Source of the DNA: Desulfurivibrio sp.
GTDB taxonomy: Bacteria; Desulfobacterota; Desulfobulbia; Desulfobulbales; SURF-16
Direction of reading: 5' to 3'
Length of the DNA: 64,000 bases
Assembly (NCBI GenBank): GCA_003605035.1
Contig: QZKJ01000053.1
Coordinates: 1 to 64,000 of the forward strand
Positions within the stretch are counted from its first letter, which is position 1; each line of letters opens with the position of its first letter. A program made the translations under genes and the position numbers. Below, piece after piece: positions 27,770-38,851 of this stretch. Below the pieces are notes generated by a model. That model saw only the letters and a list, made by a program, of their open reading frames with translations. It was not told the origin of the DNA and made no database searches.

Positions 27770-28639
27770 TCATTTGACGGTCACAGGGTATTTACCCTTC
27801 AGTTCGTCAAGCAGTTTCTTCAATGCCTTTTCGTTGTGCTCGGCTTTGAGCCGGGCTTCGATTTCCTTGCTGACCTGCGCCAGGGGTAGTTTCTGCGGGG
27901 CCTTGCGATCGAGCACGTGGATCAGATGCCAGCCGAAAGTTGTCTGCACCGGCGGGCTGGTTTTGCCGGGCTCGGTGGCAAAGGCGGCGTCTTCAAACTC
28001 CTTGACCATCTGTCCCCTGCTGAAATAGCCCAGATTGCCTCCCTTGTTTTTCGAGCCAGGATCTTCTGAAAATTGTTCGGCCAGAGTTGCGAAAGACTCG
28101 CCGTTTTTCAGTTTGTCCTGCAGCATGCCAATGGTTTTTCGGGCTTTTTCCTTGTCCGCGGCACCGGCATCCGCCGCCAGGCGGATGAGAATATGCTGGG
28201 CCTGCACCTGTTCGCCCTGTTCGAATTCACTGCTGTGATTTTCGTAATAGGAGGCGACCTCCTCCTTGGCGACAGGGGGCTGGGTGCCCAGGCGCTGGTT
28301 GATAAGCGCCTCCACCAGCACCCTGTTTTTCATTTCATCTATTTTGAGTCTGACCAGGGGCTCCTGGTCAATTCTGGTAGCCACTGCCTCCTGGGCGATG
28401 AGGTTGATGTCGACCCAGCGGTTGATCAACTCTTTTCTCATCTGGTCATTGGAGCGCAGCATAACCTGAAGCTGGGGGGGCATCAGGTCGATCATCATGT
28501 CAAGCCGGGCGGAGGTCAGTCGGTTGTCACCTACCTGGGCCAGCACTTCATCGGTTTTGGGAAGATTTTCGGCCATGAGCAGACTGGGCGCAGACAGCAG
28601 GAAGAAAGTACCGATGAGCAGGATTTTGGTGGTAAACAT
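27770..28639 (-). CDS. Periplasmic peptidyl-prolyl isomerase (PpiC/SurA-like)
   Basis: Signal peptide; QHILIRLAADAG, GNLGYFSRGQMVKEFEDAAF, FGWHLIHVLDRK; start reassigned to MFTTKILL. Confidence 0.88.
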   Translation of the reverse strand: MFTTKILLIGTFFLLSAPSLLMAENLPKTDEVLAQVGDNRLTSARLDMMIDLMPPQLQVMLRSNDQMRKELINRWVDINLIAQEAVATRIDQEPLVRLKIDEMKNRVLVEALINQRLGTQPPVAKEEVASYYENHSSEFEQGEQVQAQHILIRLAADAGAADKEKARKTIGMLQDKLKNGESFATLAEQFSEDPGSKNKGGNLGYFSRGQMVKEFEDAAFATEPGKTSPPVQTTFGWHLIHVLDRKAPQKLPLAQVSKEIEARLKAEHNEKALKKLLDELKGKYPVTVK

Positions 28640-28660
28640 GAAGACCCCTTTACTAATATT

Positions 28661-29053
28661 CAACTTTCTGGGTTGTGATAACATGTTGAAATTAGAGCCT
28701 CTTGCAAAATGAACGTCGTAGCGATATCGAGAGAAAAATATTCTGGGCAAGGATGAGTGGTGAAATCGCCCGGAAGCGTAGCAGTGCTACGTTGAGGACG
28801 ATTTCACCATGAAGACGCCGCCCAGGATATTTTTAGCCGATCGGAGTAGATGTTCATTTTGCAAGAGGCTCATTAAATAAATTTTTTCATGTTGTCTGAA
28901 GCTTGTTCCCAGAGAATCCAGAAGCCGGGAGCCAGAATAAAACGTCATAAAATCAATCAATCTGAATTCTGTCTTCTGAATTCCGTGACGGAGATCAGAG
29001 CGGCAACCATGTTGCAAAAATACCGTTATTCCGACAAAATAGATTAAGTCAGA
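28661..29053 (-). repeat. Dispersed element copy 2 (inverted relative to copy 1), interrupted by a MITE
   Basis: Reverse complement aligns with 20159..20385 on both sides of the 28695..28871 insertion. Confidence 0.8.
28695..28871. mobile_element. 177-bp palindromic MITE-like element with ~20-bp terminal inverted repeats and a 4-bp target duplication
   Basis: GAGCCTCTTGCAAAATGAAC ... GTTCATTTTGCAAGAGGCTC flanked by ATTA (28691-28694 and 28872-28875); paralogous empty site at 20352-20355. Confidence 0.88.
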
Positions 29054-29875
29054 TTACCTGATGAGGCTGTTTTTTTCATGCAGCCCGGATGGCGCGGTCG
29101 TGTTGGGCATCACCAGGGATTTCTGGCCGAGCAGCGTTCCCGGGTTGGTCACCGAATTGCAGCCGGTCTGGACAGAGTCCCCCAGAATGGCGCCCAGTTT
29201 GCGTAACCCTGAATCAACCAGACCGCCGGCGGTGCGGATCTTGACATTGCCGGGGGTGAAACGGAGATTGGCCAGTTTGGTGCCGGCCCCGAGATTGACC
29301 TCGTTGCCCAGCATGCTGTCACCGAGGTAGGCAAAGTGGCCGGCTTTGGCTTCATCCAGGAAGATGGAGTGTTTTACTTCGGTGACATGGCCGACCACGC
29401 ATCTTCTGCCGATCAGGCAATAGCCGCGCAGATAGGCGCCCTGCCTGATTTCAGTCATGTCGCCGATGATGGCCGGCGCCGCGATAAAGGCGCCGGGCTC
29501 CACCTTGACCCCTTTGCCGATGCGTATCTTTTCGCCCGCCAGTATGGCGCCCGCCATGATCACACTGGCTCCTGCCAGCAGCTCTGCGCCCCTGAACACC
29601 TGCAGCCTGCCTTTGGTGGCGTCTCCATAATCGATAATCAGCCCCTGCCCATCCAGGAAAGTATTATCGTAAAAGACAAGCGTCTTGAGTAAAAGTTCGC
29701 CTTTTTTTGCCGCATCCGGCAGGGCGGGGTAGCTCCGGCTGTCCATATATGCTTTGAGATTTTTGAGTCCGTCCCACACATATTCGGCTGAGGAAAATAT
29801 TTCACCATGCTCAAAGCGGGAGAGGTCGAAAAAAGAGTCTGGTTTCAGCATTGCTTTGGTTATCTCCATTGGCAT
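29054..29875 (-). CDS. GlmU-like / UDP-GlcNAc pyrophosphorylase-related left-handed beta-helix acyltransferase-like protein
   Basis: Hexapeptide repeats (AFIAAPAIIGDMTEIRQGAYLRGYCLIGRRCVVGHVTEVKHSIF). Confidence 0.72.
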   Translation of the reverse strand: MPMEITKAMLKPDSFFDLSRFEHGEIFSSAEYVWDGLKNLKAYMDSRSYPALPDAAKKGELLLKTLVFYDNTFLDGQGLIIDYGDATKGRLQVFRGAELLAGASVIMAGAILAGEKIRIGKGVKVEPGAFIAAPAIIGDMTEIRQGAYLRGYCLIGRRCVVGHVTEVKHSIFLDEAKAGHFAYLGDSMLGNEVNLGAGTKLANLRFTPGNVKIRTAGGLVDSGLRKLGAILGDSVQTGCNSVTNPGTLLGQKSLVMPNTTAPSGLHEKNSLIR

Positions 29876-30262
29876 TCAGGGTTTTTTCAACATGGCTTAT
29901 AATGGAGCAATTTGCAATGAAGTTCAATAGATTTTGTAATTATCCAGCCCGGGACGAAAAACGTGCGATTCGCTCCGCTGCCGTATCTATTGGAGCAGTG
30001 CCGCAGACGCGCCGGTAAGCGCAGACACCGAGAGAGGCCCGGCTGCTGGACATGGGGTATGCGGCCAGGCCGATGCAGATGCGGTGCTGCTCCGGCAGTT
30101 AGCAGATATTCTGGAAAAAGGCGGCGGCGTTCACTGGCTTTACTTGACTTAACCGGGTGCAATGTTTAGTGTAAAATTCTTGACAAAAATGGTACAGTAG
30201 TGACGCTATGTCAGCTTGATTCACTGGCCTTTCTATTTATATATGCTCAAGGGGGGTATCCT

Positions 30263-32632
<2,370 letters not shown>

Positions 32633-32661
32633 AGTCCCCTCTTATATGACGCAGGATTGAC

Positions 32662-33786
32662 GTGAAAGAAGCGGACCAGGTCAAGCAGCTTCTGCGGGAG
32701 ATATGCGCCAAGCTGGTGGGGCGAGGACGCCGGCACTGGCAATGGCTTGTCCTTGCCTTGCTGGTTGTGCTTGCCGTCTTTCTGGGCTACCGGGGCTGGG
32801 TGTCAGCCTACGCATCAGCAGTGCCGCGCGCCGGCAGCGAGGATGCCCCCCTCGTGGTGTACATTCCCCCTGACAGCGGCTTTGCCGCCATCAAGCAAAC
32901 CCTGATCGCCAGTAACGCGATTGAAGACGATATCCGTTTCGGCCTGCTGGCCCGCCGGCTGGGAGTTGTCGGCAAACTGCAGGCCGGGGAGTATCGTTTC
33001 CCGGCCGGGCTCACCCACCGGGCAATCATTGAAAAACTGGCAAAGGGAGAGGTCTATTATCGCCCGCTGACCATCCCGGAAGGATACAATATCTTCCAGA
33101 TCGCCGATCTGCTGGCCAGCGATTTCGGCTATGACCGCGACCTCTTTCTGCTGCAGGTACGGGATCAGAAATTTATCAAGTCCCTGGGGCTCGACGTGCC
33201 CTCCCTGGAAGGGTATCTGTTTCCTGATACCTACTTTGTTACCAGGGGTCAGCTGCTCAGCGAGCTTGTTGCCATGATGGTGCGGCGATTTAACAATGTT
33301 TTCACCGAAATTTCCGGGCAGGATAATCCCGGCCAGTCAGCGCCGCCGGCCAATTCCCGCAACGAGATTGTCATCCTGGCCTCTATTGTGGAAAAGGAAA
33401 CCGCCCTGCCGGAAGAACGGCCGCTGATTGCCGCTGTTTTTCACAACCGGCTCAAAAACAACATGAAATTACAGGCTGATCCCACTGTCATCTACGGGAT
33501 TGCTGATTTCAACGGCAACATCACCCGGGAAGATCTGCTCACTCCCTCGCCTTACAACACCTATACCAACAGCGGCTTGCCGGCTGGACCCATCGCCAAT
33601 CCCGGCAAGGAATCACTGCTTGCCGTCCTGCATCCGGCCAATGTCGCCTACCTCTATTTTGTTGCGAAAAACGATGGCAGCCACTATTTTTCCACCAGTC
33701 TGGAGGAGCATAACAAGGCGGTGATCCGTTTTCAGAAGCAGAGAAGATCAGCGGCCAAGGAATCAGCCCTGGGAAAAAAACCGTGA
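32662..33786 (+). CDS. mltG: Endolytic transglycosylase MltG
   Basis: YceG-like: ILASIVEKETALPEERPLIAAVFHNRLKNNMKLQADPTVIYG. Confidence 0.9.
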   Translation: MKEADQVKQLLREICAKLVGRGRRHWQWLVLALLVVLAVFLGYRGWVSAYASAVPRAGSEDAPLVVYIPPDSGFAAIKQTLIASNAIEDDIRFGLLARRLGVVGKLQAGEYRFPAGLTHRAIIEKLAKGEVYYRPLTIPEGYNIFQIADLLASDFGYDRDLFLLQVRDQKFIKSLGLDVPSLEGYLFPDTYFVTRGQLLSELVAMMVRRFNNVFTEISGQDNPGQSAPPANSRNEIVILASIVEKETALPEERPLIAAVFHNRLKNNMKLQADPTVIYGIADFNGNITREDLLTPSPYNTYTNSGLPAGPIANPGKESLLAVLHPANVAYLYFVAKNDGSHYFSTSLEEHNKAVIRFQKQRRSAAKESALGKKP

Positions 33787-33854
33787 ATCAGTTATGAACA
33801 AAAAATCATTCAATCACTCATATAGATAAAAATAGTTTCAGGCGGAGGCTTGTC

Positions 33855-34313
33855 ATGACAAAAACGGAAATAGCCAACAGAGAGAAAAGCAGGTCCGAGA
33901 AAAGACGGCGCCACCAGCGCGGTTTTTCTCTGATGGAGCTGATGATTGTGATGGTGATCCTCGGGCTGCTGGCATCGCTGGTCGGTCCGGCGATGTTTAA
34001 AAAGCTGGGCACGGCAAAACAGAAGACGGCAAAAACCCAGATTGGCATGCTGATGACGGCGCTTGATGCCTATCGGCTTGATATCGGCCATTATCCTTCC
34101 CAGCAGGAAGGCCTGGAGTCGCTGGTGGTTAATCCGGGTGAAGATAAATGGGATGGTCCCTATTTAAAGAAAGGGGTGCCGCTGGACCCATGGGACAGCG
34201 AATATTATTACCTGAATCCGGGTGAGCATGGGGAAGTGGATATTTATTCCCTCGGCGCTGACAACCGGGAGGGCGGTGAAAAGGAAAATGCGGATGTGGG
34301 AAGCTGGGAATAG
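33855..34313 (+). CDS. gspG: Type II secretion major pseudopilin GspG
   Basis: RGFSLMELMIVMVILGLLASLVGP; DPWDSEYYYLNPGEHGEVDIYSLGADN. Confidence 0.9.
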   Translation: MTKTEIANREKSRSEKRRRHQRGFSLMELMIVMVILGLLASLVGPAMFKKLGTAKQKTAKTQIGMLMTALDAYRLDIGHYPSQQEGLESLVVNPGEDKWDGPYLKKGVPLDPWDSEYYYLNPGEHGEVDIYSLGADNREGGEKENADVGSWE

Positions 34314-34350
34314 CGCCGGAGCGCCATTCCCAGGATTTTTCAAGGCATCC

Positions 34351-35469
34351 TCAGTCTTTGGTGGTGTGGCAGACGAAGCAGCCGTCCTCATTGGCTTCGC
34401 CGGCGATGATCTGGCTGTAATCCCAGCGCAGGATGTCCGGATGCTCTGAGCCATGCACCCGGTGGCAGGAAAGGCACATGACAATGGCCTCGTCCCGCTG
34501 GGGCGTGGCGGGATTGACCCAGGCCACCGGAGACTGGACCTCGTAGGCGGTCACCGGGTTGTACTGGGCGTATTCCCCATCTTCCGGCAGAGCGATGTCC
34601 GTAGGATGGCGCAGCCAGGTGTTGATGCCGATGCCGGCGTTGCTGTGAAATAAGTTGTGGCAGCCCGCGCAGTAGCTGGAGATGCTGTTGCTCTGCTTCA
34701 GTTCCAGGCTTTCGGCGCCATCGTTGGGATTCCTGTCAACCCCCTTGTAGAAATTGTGTTCCGTTAAAGTCGTATCATCAGGGTGTTCCCAGCTGGCATG
34801 CTCAACGCCTTCCACCCAGGCGCCAAACCGTTCGTCATGGGAAGTAAGAAAGCGATACGGGGTATTGTCCGCCAGATACGGGGTGCTGTCCTTGTGGTGA
34901 TAGACGCTGTAGTGGCAGCCCTGGCAGCCGCCCCGGTAATCGTTCCCCCCGGCCGGCGCCACGGCCAGGGTATTGTGGCAGGACTCGGCATTGCCGCAGC
35001 GGTTATTGCCGGGCGCACTGGTAAGGGTGCCGTCGATTTCCGAGATGCCGTAGACATTGTGGCCGTACCCGTCATAGGTTTCACCCCGGGAAACCTGGTA
35101 GAAGTTGCCGCCGGCCAGGGGCTTGGTCGGGTATTGCGCGGTATTCATGACAATGGGGATCCGGTTTTCCCCGAGTTGCACGATGGTCTGATCAGAGGTG
35201 GCGGAGTGGCAGCCGACGCAGTCGGAGATGAGCAGATAGCCAATCGGCGACTCGGAGGCCGCCCCGGCGTTGAAACTGCCGTCGGCGGCCCAGCCGGCGC
35301 CGTCTCCACTGTGCGCGACCGCCGCGCCGTCCTGGGAATTATGCATGGTGTGGCAGTTGCCGCAGACCCCGCTTACTTTTGCGGCAGCAGTGCCGGCAGC
35401 AAGGCTCAAGGCAAGGGTGAGAACCGAATAGAGGAGAAATCTCCTCTCAGCAAGAGAAATGTTTGTCAT
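34351..35469 (-). CDS. Periplasmic multiheme cytochrome c, 7 candidate heme sites (6 CXXCH + 1 CX5CH)
   Basis: Signal peptide; CGNCH, CVGCH, CGNAESCH, CQGCH, CAGCH, CLSCH, CFVCH. Confidence 0.85.
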   Translation of the reverse strand: MTNISLAERRFLLYSVLTLALSLAAGTAAAKVSGVCGNCHTMHNSQDGAAVAHSGDGAGWAADGSFNAGAASESPIGYLLISDCVGCHSATSDQTIVQLGENRIPIVMNTAQYPTKPLAGGNFYQVSRGETYDGYGHNVYGISEIDGTLTSAPGNNRCGNAESCHNTLAVAPAGGNDYRGGCQGCHYSVYHHKDSTPYLADNTPYRFLTSHDERFGAWVEGVEHASWEHPDDTTLTEHNFYKGVDRNPNDGAESLELKQSNSISSYCAGCHNLFHSNAGIGINTWLRHPTDIALPEDGEYAQYNPVTAYEVQSPVAWVNPATPQRDEAIVMCLSCHRVHGSEHPDILRWDYSQIIAGEANEDGCFVCHTTKD

Positions 35470-35737
35470 ATGCGCCTCCGGTGGCAGGTCTTCATTCTGG
35501 TCATTTGTGCGGCTTTCTGGTTTGATTGATCGTGGCATCGGGTTGCCTGGATCTGGCTGGCCCAGGCGGGCATCGGGAAATATGCGCAGAGGGGGATGCT
35601 AAGGGGGGGGAGATGTTCCCGGCAGGCACAGCAAGGGGAGAAAGCTTCAGCAACGCTTTTTGTCATAAAGCCGCTGCTGGCCGGGAGCCCCGATTGTGTC
35701 ATCTTGGTGATCCTCTCTTTTGTCAGGAGGTGGCCAT

Positions 35738-35777
35738 AAAAAAAGCCGGGTCACTCGCGATAACAAGGCAACCCGGC
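35738..35777 (-). terminator. Intrinsic terminator overlapping the 3' part of the riboswitch aptamer
   Basis: Minus strand GCCGGGT-N19-ACCCGGC followed by TTTTTTT. Confidence 0.8.
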
Positions 35778-35844
35778 AATCTTGGCAGGAAGATCCGTGG
35801 TTTTCCGTCCCCGGCTTACGCCGGGTTTGGCTTTATCTTGTTAT
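35760..35844 (-). promoter_or_regulatory. c-di-GMP-I (GEMM-I)-like riboswitch aptamer upstream of multiheme cytochrome
   Basis: Minus strand ATAACAAG-ATAAAGCCAAA-CCCGGC-GTAA-GCCGGG-GACGGAAAACCACGG-ATCTT-CCTGCC-AAGAT-TGCCGGGTTGC-CTTGTTAT; P1 8 bp, P2 6 bp with GNRA loop, conserved ACC/GACG.AAA/GGGTTGCC elements. Confidence 0.75.
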
Positions 35845-35870
35845 GTGTTCCAAATTCAAGTCAAAGCAAT

Positions 35871-35886
35871 GTTTACATATGTAAAC
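35871..35886. promoter_or_regulatory. Perfect 16-bp palindrome GTTTACATATGTAAAC (possible operator)
   Basis: Self-complementary, 27 bp upstream of the riboswitch P1 on the minus strand. Confidence 0.5.
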
Positions 35887-35936
35887 GGAAAACCGCGGAT
35901 ATGCAATTGGGCAAATTGTCGCAGCGCAGGGCGCTG

Positions 35937-37607
35937 TTATTCTTCAGCTCCTTTCTGGAAGTCGATCTGGGATTGCGTGGGGTTCATGTCCGGGTCGGCA
36001 ATGATATTGATGACAACGTTGTATTTTTCCTCGAGTTCAACCAGGTCGGACCGTTTCTGGTTGAGCATGTACTGGGCGATGTCCAGGGGAAAACGGCAGG
36101 TGATTTTCTCGGTCGACTTCTTGATGGCGCCGGTATGTATGCGGCGCAGCTGGGCCAGGGCCATGGTTTCCACCGAGCGGACCATGCCCAGCCCCTGACA
36201 GTGCTCACAGATGATGTAGCTCCCTTTCTGGACCGGCGGCCCCAGGCGCTGCCGGGAAATCTGCATCAGCCCGAATTTTGAGATGCGGCTGATATCCACC
36301 TTGGCCTTATCATGTTTCATGCAGGTCTTGACCTGTTTTTCCACCTCTTTGATGTGCTTCTTGTCCCGCATATCGATGAAATCAACCACGATCAGACCGC
36401 CAAGGTCCCGCAGCCGGAGCTGTCGGGCCATCTCCTCGGCAGCTTCCATGTTGGCCAGAAAGATGGTCTCCTCGAAATTTTTATCCTTGGAGGTGCGGCC
36501 GGAATTGACATCAATGGCCACCAGCGCCTCGGTGGGATTGATGACAATGGAGCCGCCGGAGGGCAGGTTGACGGAAGGCTGGTAGATCTGCTCGATCTGT
36601 TCTTCAATCTGGTAGAGGTTGAAGATGGGCCGGGCGCCTTTGTGCAGCTTGACCTTGGTCACCCGCTGCCTGGCCGGCAGCAGGTTGAGAAAGTTGACCA
36701 CCTGCTCGTAGGTGATCTGGTTGTCCACCAGTATTTCCTGGATTTCATGGGTGAAATGATCACGCAGGAAACGGGCGGTCACATCCTGTTCTTTATAGAC
36801 CAGCGCCGGGGCGGGCATGGTCTGGCCGCGTTTCTTGATCTCCTTCCACAGGTTTAACTGATAGCGGATGTCCTGGAACAGGGCGGTTTTGGTGACATCC
36901 TTGCTGGCGGTGCGCACGATGTAGCCGATCTCTTCGGGGAGACTTGCCGTGTTGACGATTTCCCGCAGTTTGCTGCGCAGCTCCTCGTCTTCAATCTTGC
37001 GGGAAATGCCATGACTGTCGCTGCCCGGCATGAGTACCACATATCTGCCCGGCATGGACAGGTAGGTGGTGATGCTTGCGCCCTTGTTGCCGGTGGCCTC
37101 CTTGACCACCTCAACCAGCACCTCCTGGCCCTTGCGGATCACCTCCTGGATCTTCAGATCCTTCCAGTGGGTGGAGGACGGCACATCCTTGCAGTAATAT
37201 TCGGGATGGATATCGCCAAAGGGCAGAAAGCCGTTGCGTTCAATGCCCATGTCGACAAAAACCGCCTGCAGATTGGGCTCGATGGCGGTGATAATGCCTT
37301 TGTAGATATTACCCTTGGTCTGGGCGCTGGAAACGGTTTCCAGGTGAAAGGAGGTCAGTTTGCCGTTTTCCAGCAGGGCGATGCGGGCCTCTTCCGGTTC
37401 ATCGGAGTTGATGAGCAGCTTCAGGGCGCCGCCGCTGGATTTTTCTTCTTCCTCCTCCAGAGGTGGCGGCGCTACTTTCTTTTTTGGGGCGTTTGCCTTT
37501 TTGGCCGGCGCTTTTCTTGATCGTGATCTGGGTTTTTTGGGGCTGGCCGGGGCCGGGGTTTCGGCCTTTTCTTCTTTACTGTTCTCGGGTGTTTTTTCGT
37601 CGTTCAT
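35937..37607 (-). CDS. Ribonuclease E/G family protein
   Basis: GNIYKGIITAIEPNLQAVFVDMGIERNGFLP; VAIDVNSGR; Lys/Ala/Pro-rich N-terminal extension. Confidence 0.9.
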   Translation of the reverse strand: MNDEKTPENSKEEKAETPAPASPKKPRSRSRKAPAKKANAPKKKVAPPPLEEEEEKSSGGALKLLINSDEPEEARIALLENGKLTSFHLETVSSAQTKGNIYKGIITAIEPNLQAVFVDMGIERNGFLPFGDIHPEYYCKDVPSSTHWKDLKIQEVIRKGQEVLVEVVKEATGNKGASITTYLSMPGRYVVLMPGSDSHGISRKIEDEELRSKLREIVNTASLPEEIGYIVRTASKDVTKTALFQDIRYQLNLWKEIKKRGQTMPAPALVYKEQDVTARFLRDHFTHEIQEILVDNQITYEQVVNFLNLLPARQRVTKVKLHKGARPIFNLYQIEEQIEQIYQPSVNLPSGGSIVINPTEALVAIDVNSGRTSKDKNFEETIFLANMEAAEEMARQLRLRDLGGLIVVDFIDMRDKKHIKEVEKQVKTCMKHDKAKVDISRISKFGLMQISRQRLGPPVQKGSYIICEHCQGLGMVRSVETMALAQLRRIHTGAIKKSTEKITCRFPLDIAQYMLNQKRSDLVELEEKYNVVINIIADPDMNPTQSQIDFQKGAEE

Positions 37608-37676
37608 GTTTTTCCTTCAGGAATCAAACCTGGCTGAACAGCCCTGTCACTGCGAGGGTCTGAGCATGGGTGCTGT

Positions 37677-38615
37677 TCAGGCGGTTTGTGATGTCTGGTA
37701 ATAGATTTTTCCCATATGCGCCGAATGGGCAATCTCGCCGCTGGCTGTCAGTTCCTGTAAAAGCCGGGCGGTGGAATTGCTGTCAAGATTCAGGGCCTCG
37801 CAGATATCTGTCTCGGTGCATGGGCGTCTTCGCAGCATTTCTAATAATTCAGTTTTTTTGGCTGATCCGGCAGGTGCGCGCTTCCTTTTACGGAAATCTG
37901 CGATAATCTCCACAGTTCCGGGGAGCTGTCGACGGATTTCCGCAAGCTCTGCTTCGCTCAGGGGTTTGGCAAAGTCCTCAAGCGGCGGACGCGCCACCGT
38001 GTTGAGCTGGATTTTTGCCGGTTTAATGGCAAGCAGGGCCTGTCGCAGGGCGGCAATATCCTCGGCCGAGTCGTTGATGCCTTTGCAGAACAGGATCTCC
38101 AGCCACAATTCTCCTTTAAAATCCCGGGCAAAGAGGGTGAGCCCCTTGATGATCTCCTGCAGGTTCACCCCCTGGGCCGGCCGGTTAATTTTCCTGAAAC
38201 TTTCCTCCCTGGCGGCATCAAGCGAGGGAATGACAATGTCGGCCAAGGCAAGCTCCTGCCGCACGTCGGCGCGATAGAGCAGCGAGCCGTTGGTGAGCAC
38301 GGCCACCGGCAGGGCGGTTTTTGCCTTCAGGTGGCTGATGATCTCGCCCAGTCCGCTGTGCAGGGTTGGTTCCCCGCTTGCCGTGATGGTGAAGACATCG
38401 ATCGGCTTTGCCTGACCGGGTGCTGCCAGAAAGGAATCAATTTCAGCTGTGATTTCCCTGGTCGGGGTGTATTCCCTTCTCTCGCAGGTGAAGATGGAAT
38501 TCGGACCCACCTCGCAATAAACGCAGCTGAAGTTGCAGATTTTTGCCGGGAGGAGATCGATGCCCAGCGACAAGCCGAGTCGCCGGGAATTGACGGGTCC
38601 AAACAGATATTTCAT
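37677..38615 (-). CDS. Radical SAM protein with C-terminal winged-helix-like domain
   Basis: KICNFSCVYCEVG cluster motif; C-terminal RRRPCTETDICEALNLDSNSTARLLQEL. Confidence 0.82.
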   Translation of the reverse strand: MKYLFGPVNSRRLGLSLGIDLLPAKICNFSCVYCEVGPNSIFTCERREYTPTREITAEIDSFLAAPGQAKPIDVFTITASGEPTLHSGLGEIISHLKAKTALPVAVLTNGSLLYRADVRQELALADIVIPSLDAAREESFRKINRPAQGVNLQEIIKGLTLFARDFKGELWLEILFCKGINDSAEDIAALRQALLAIKPAKIQLNTVARPPLEDFAKPLSEAELAEIRRQLPGTVEIIADFRKRKRAPAGSAKKTELLEMLRRRPCTETDICEALNLDSNSTARLLQELTASGEIAHSAHMGKIYYQTSQTA

Positions 38616-38707
38616 GCAGGGAGAGTGGGTTTCATGTTAACTTAATCTGATTTTTAAATTATATACTTAAAAACAATCGCTAACAGTTGGCAAGAGAAAG
38701 TTTTGCC

Positions 38708-38737
38708 TTGACACGCTTTATTGCGAAACGGTAGTTT
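38708..38737 (+). promoter_or_regulatory. Candidate sigma70 promoter of ilvD
   Basis: TTGACA-N18-TAGTTT. Confidence 0.4.
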
Positions 38738-38752
38738 CACAAGTTTGGATTA

Positions 38753-38832
38753 AAAGTGAAAAGTGAAAAGTGAAAAGTGAGGAGTTAGGAGTAAGGAGTT
38801 AACTTCTCACTTTTCCCTTCTCACTTTTCACA
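38753..38832 (+). repeat. AGTGAAA tandem repeats with inverted TCACTTTTC counterpart in ilvD leader
   Basis: agtgaaaagtgaaaagtgaaaagtgagg ... cttctcacttttcccttctcacttttcac. Confidence 0.75.
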
Positions 38833-38851
38833 ATCAAATAAGGATACATTC

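Noticed and set aside
28787-29017. 76-aa minus-strand ORF and the N-terminal extension of the 27770..28750 ORF
   Set aside because: Both run through the MITE/dispersed repeat; the real PpiC-like start is the signal-peptide Met at 28639.
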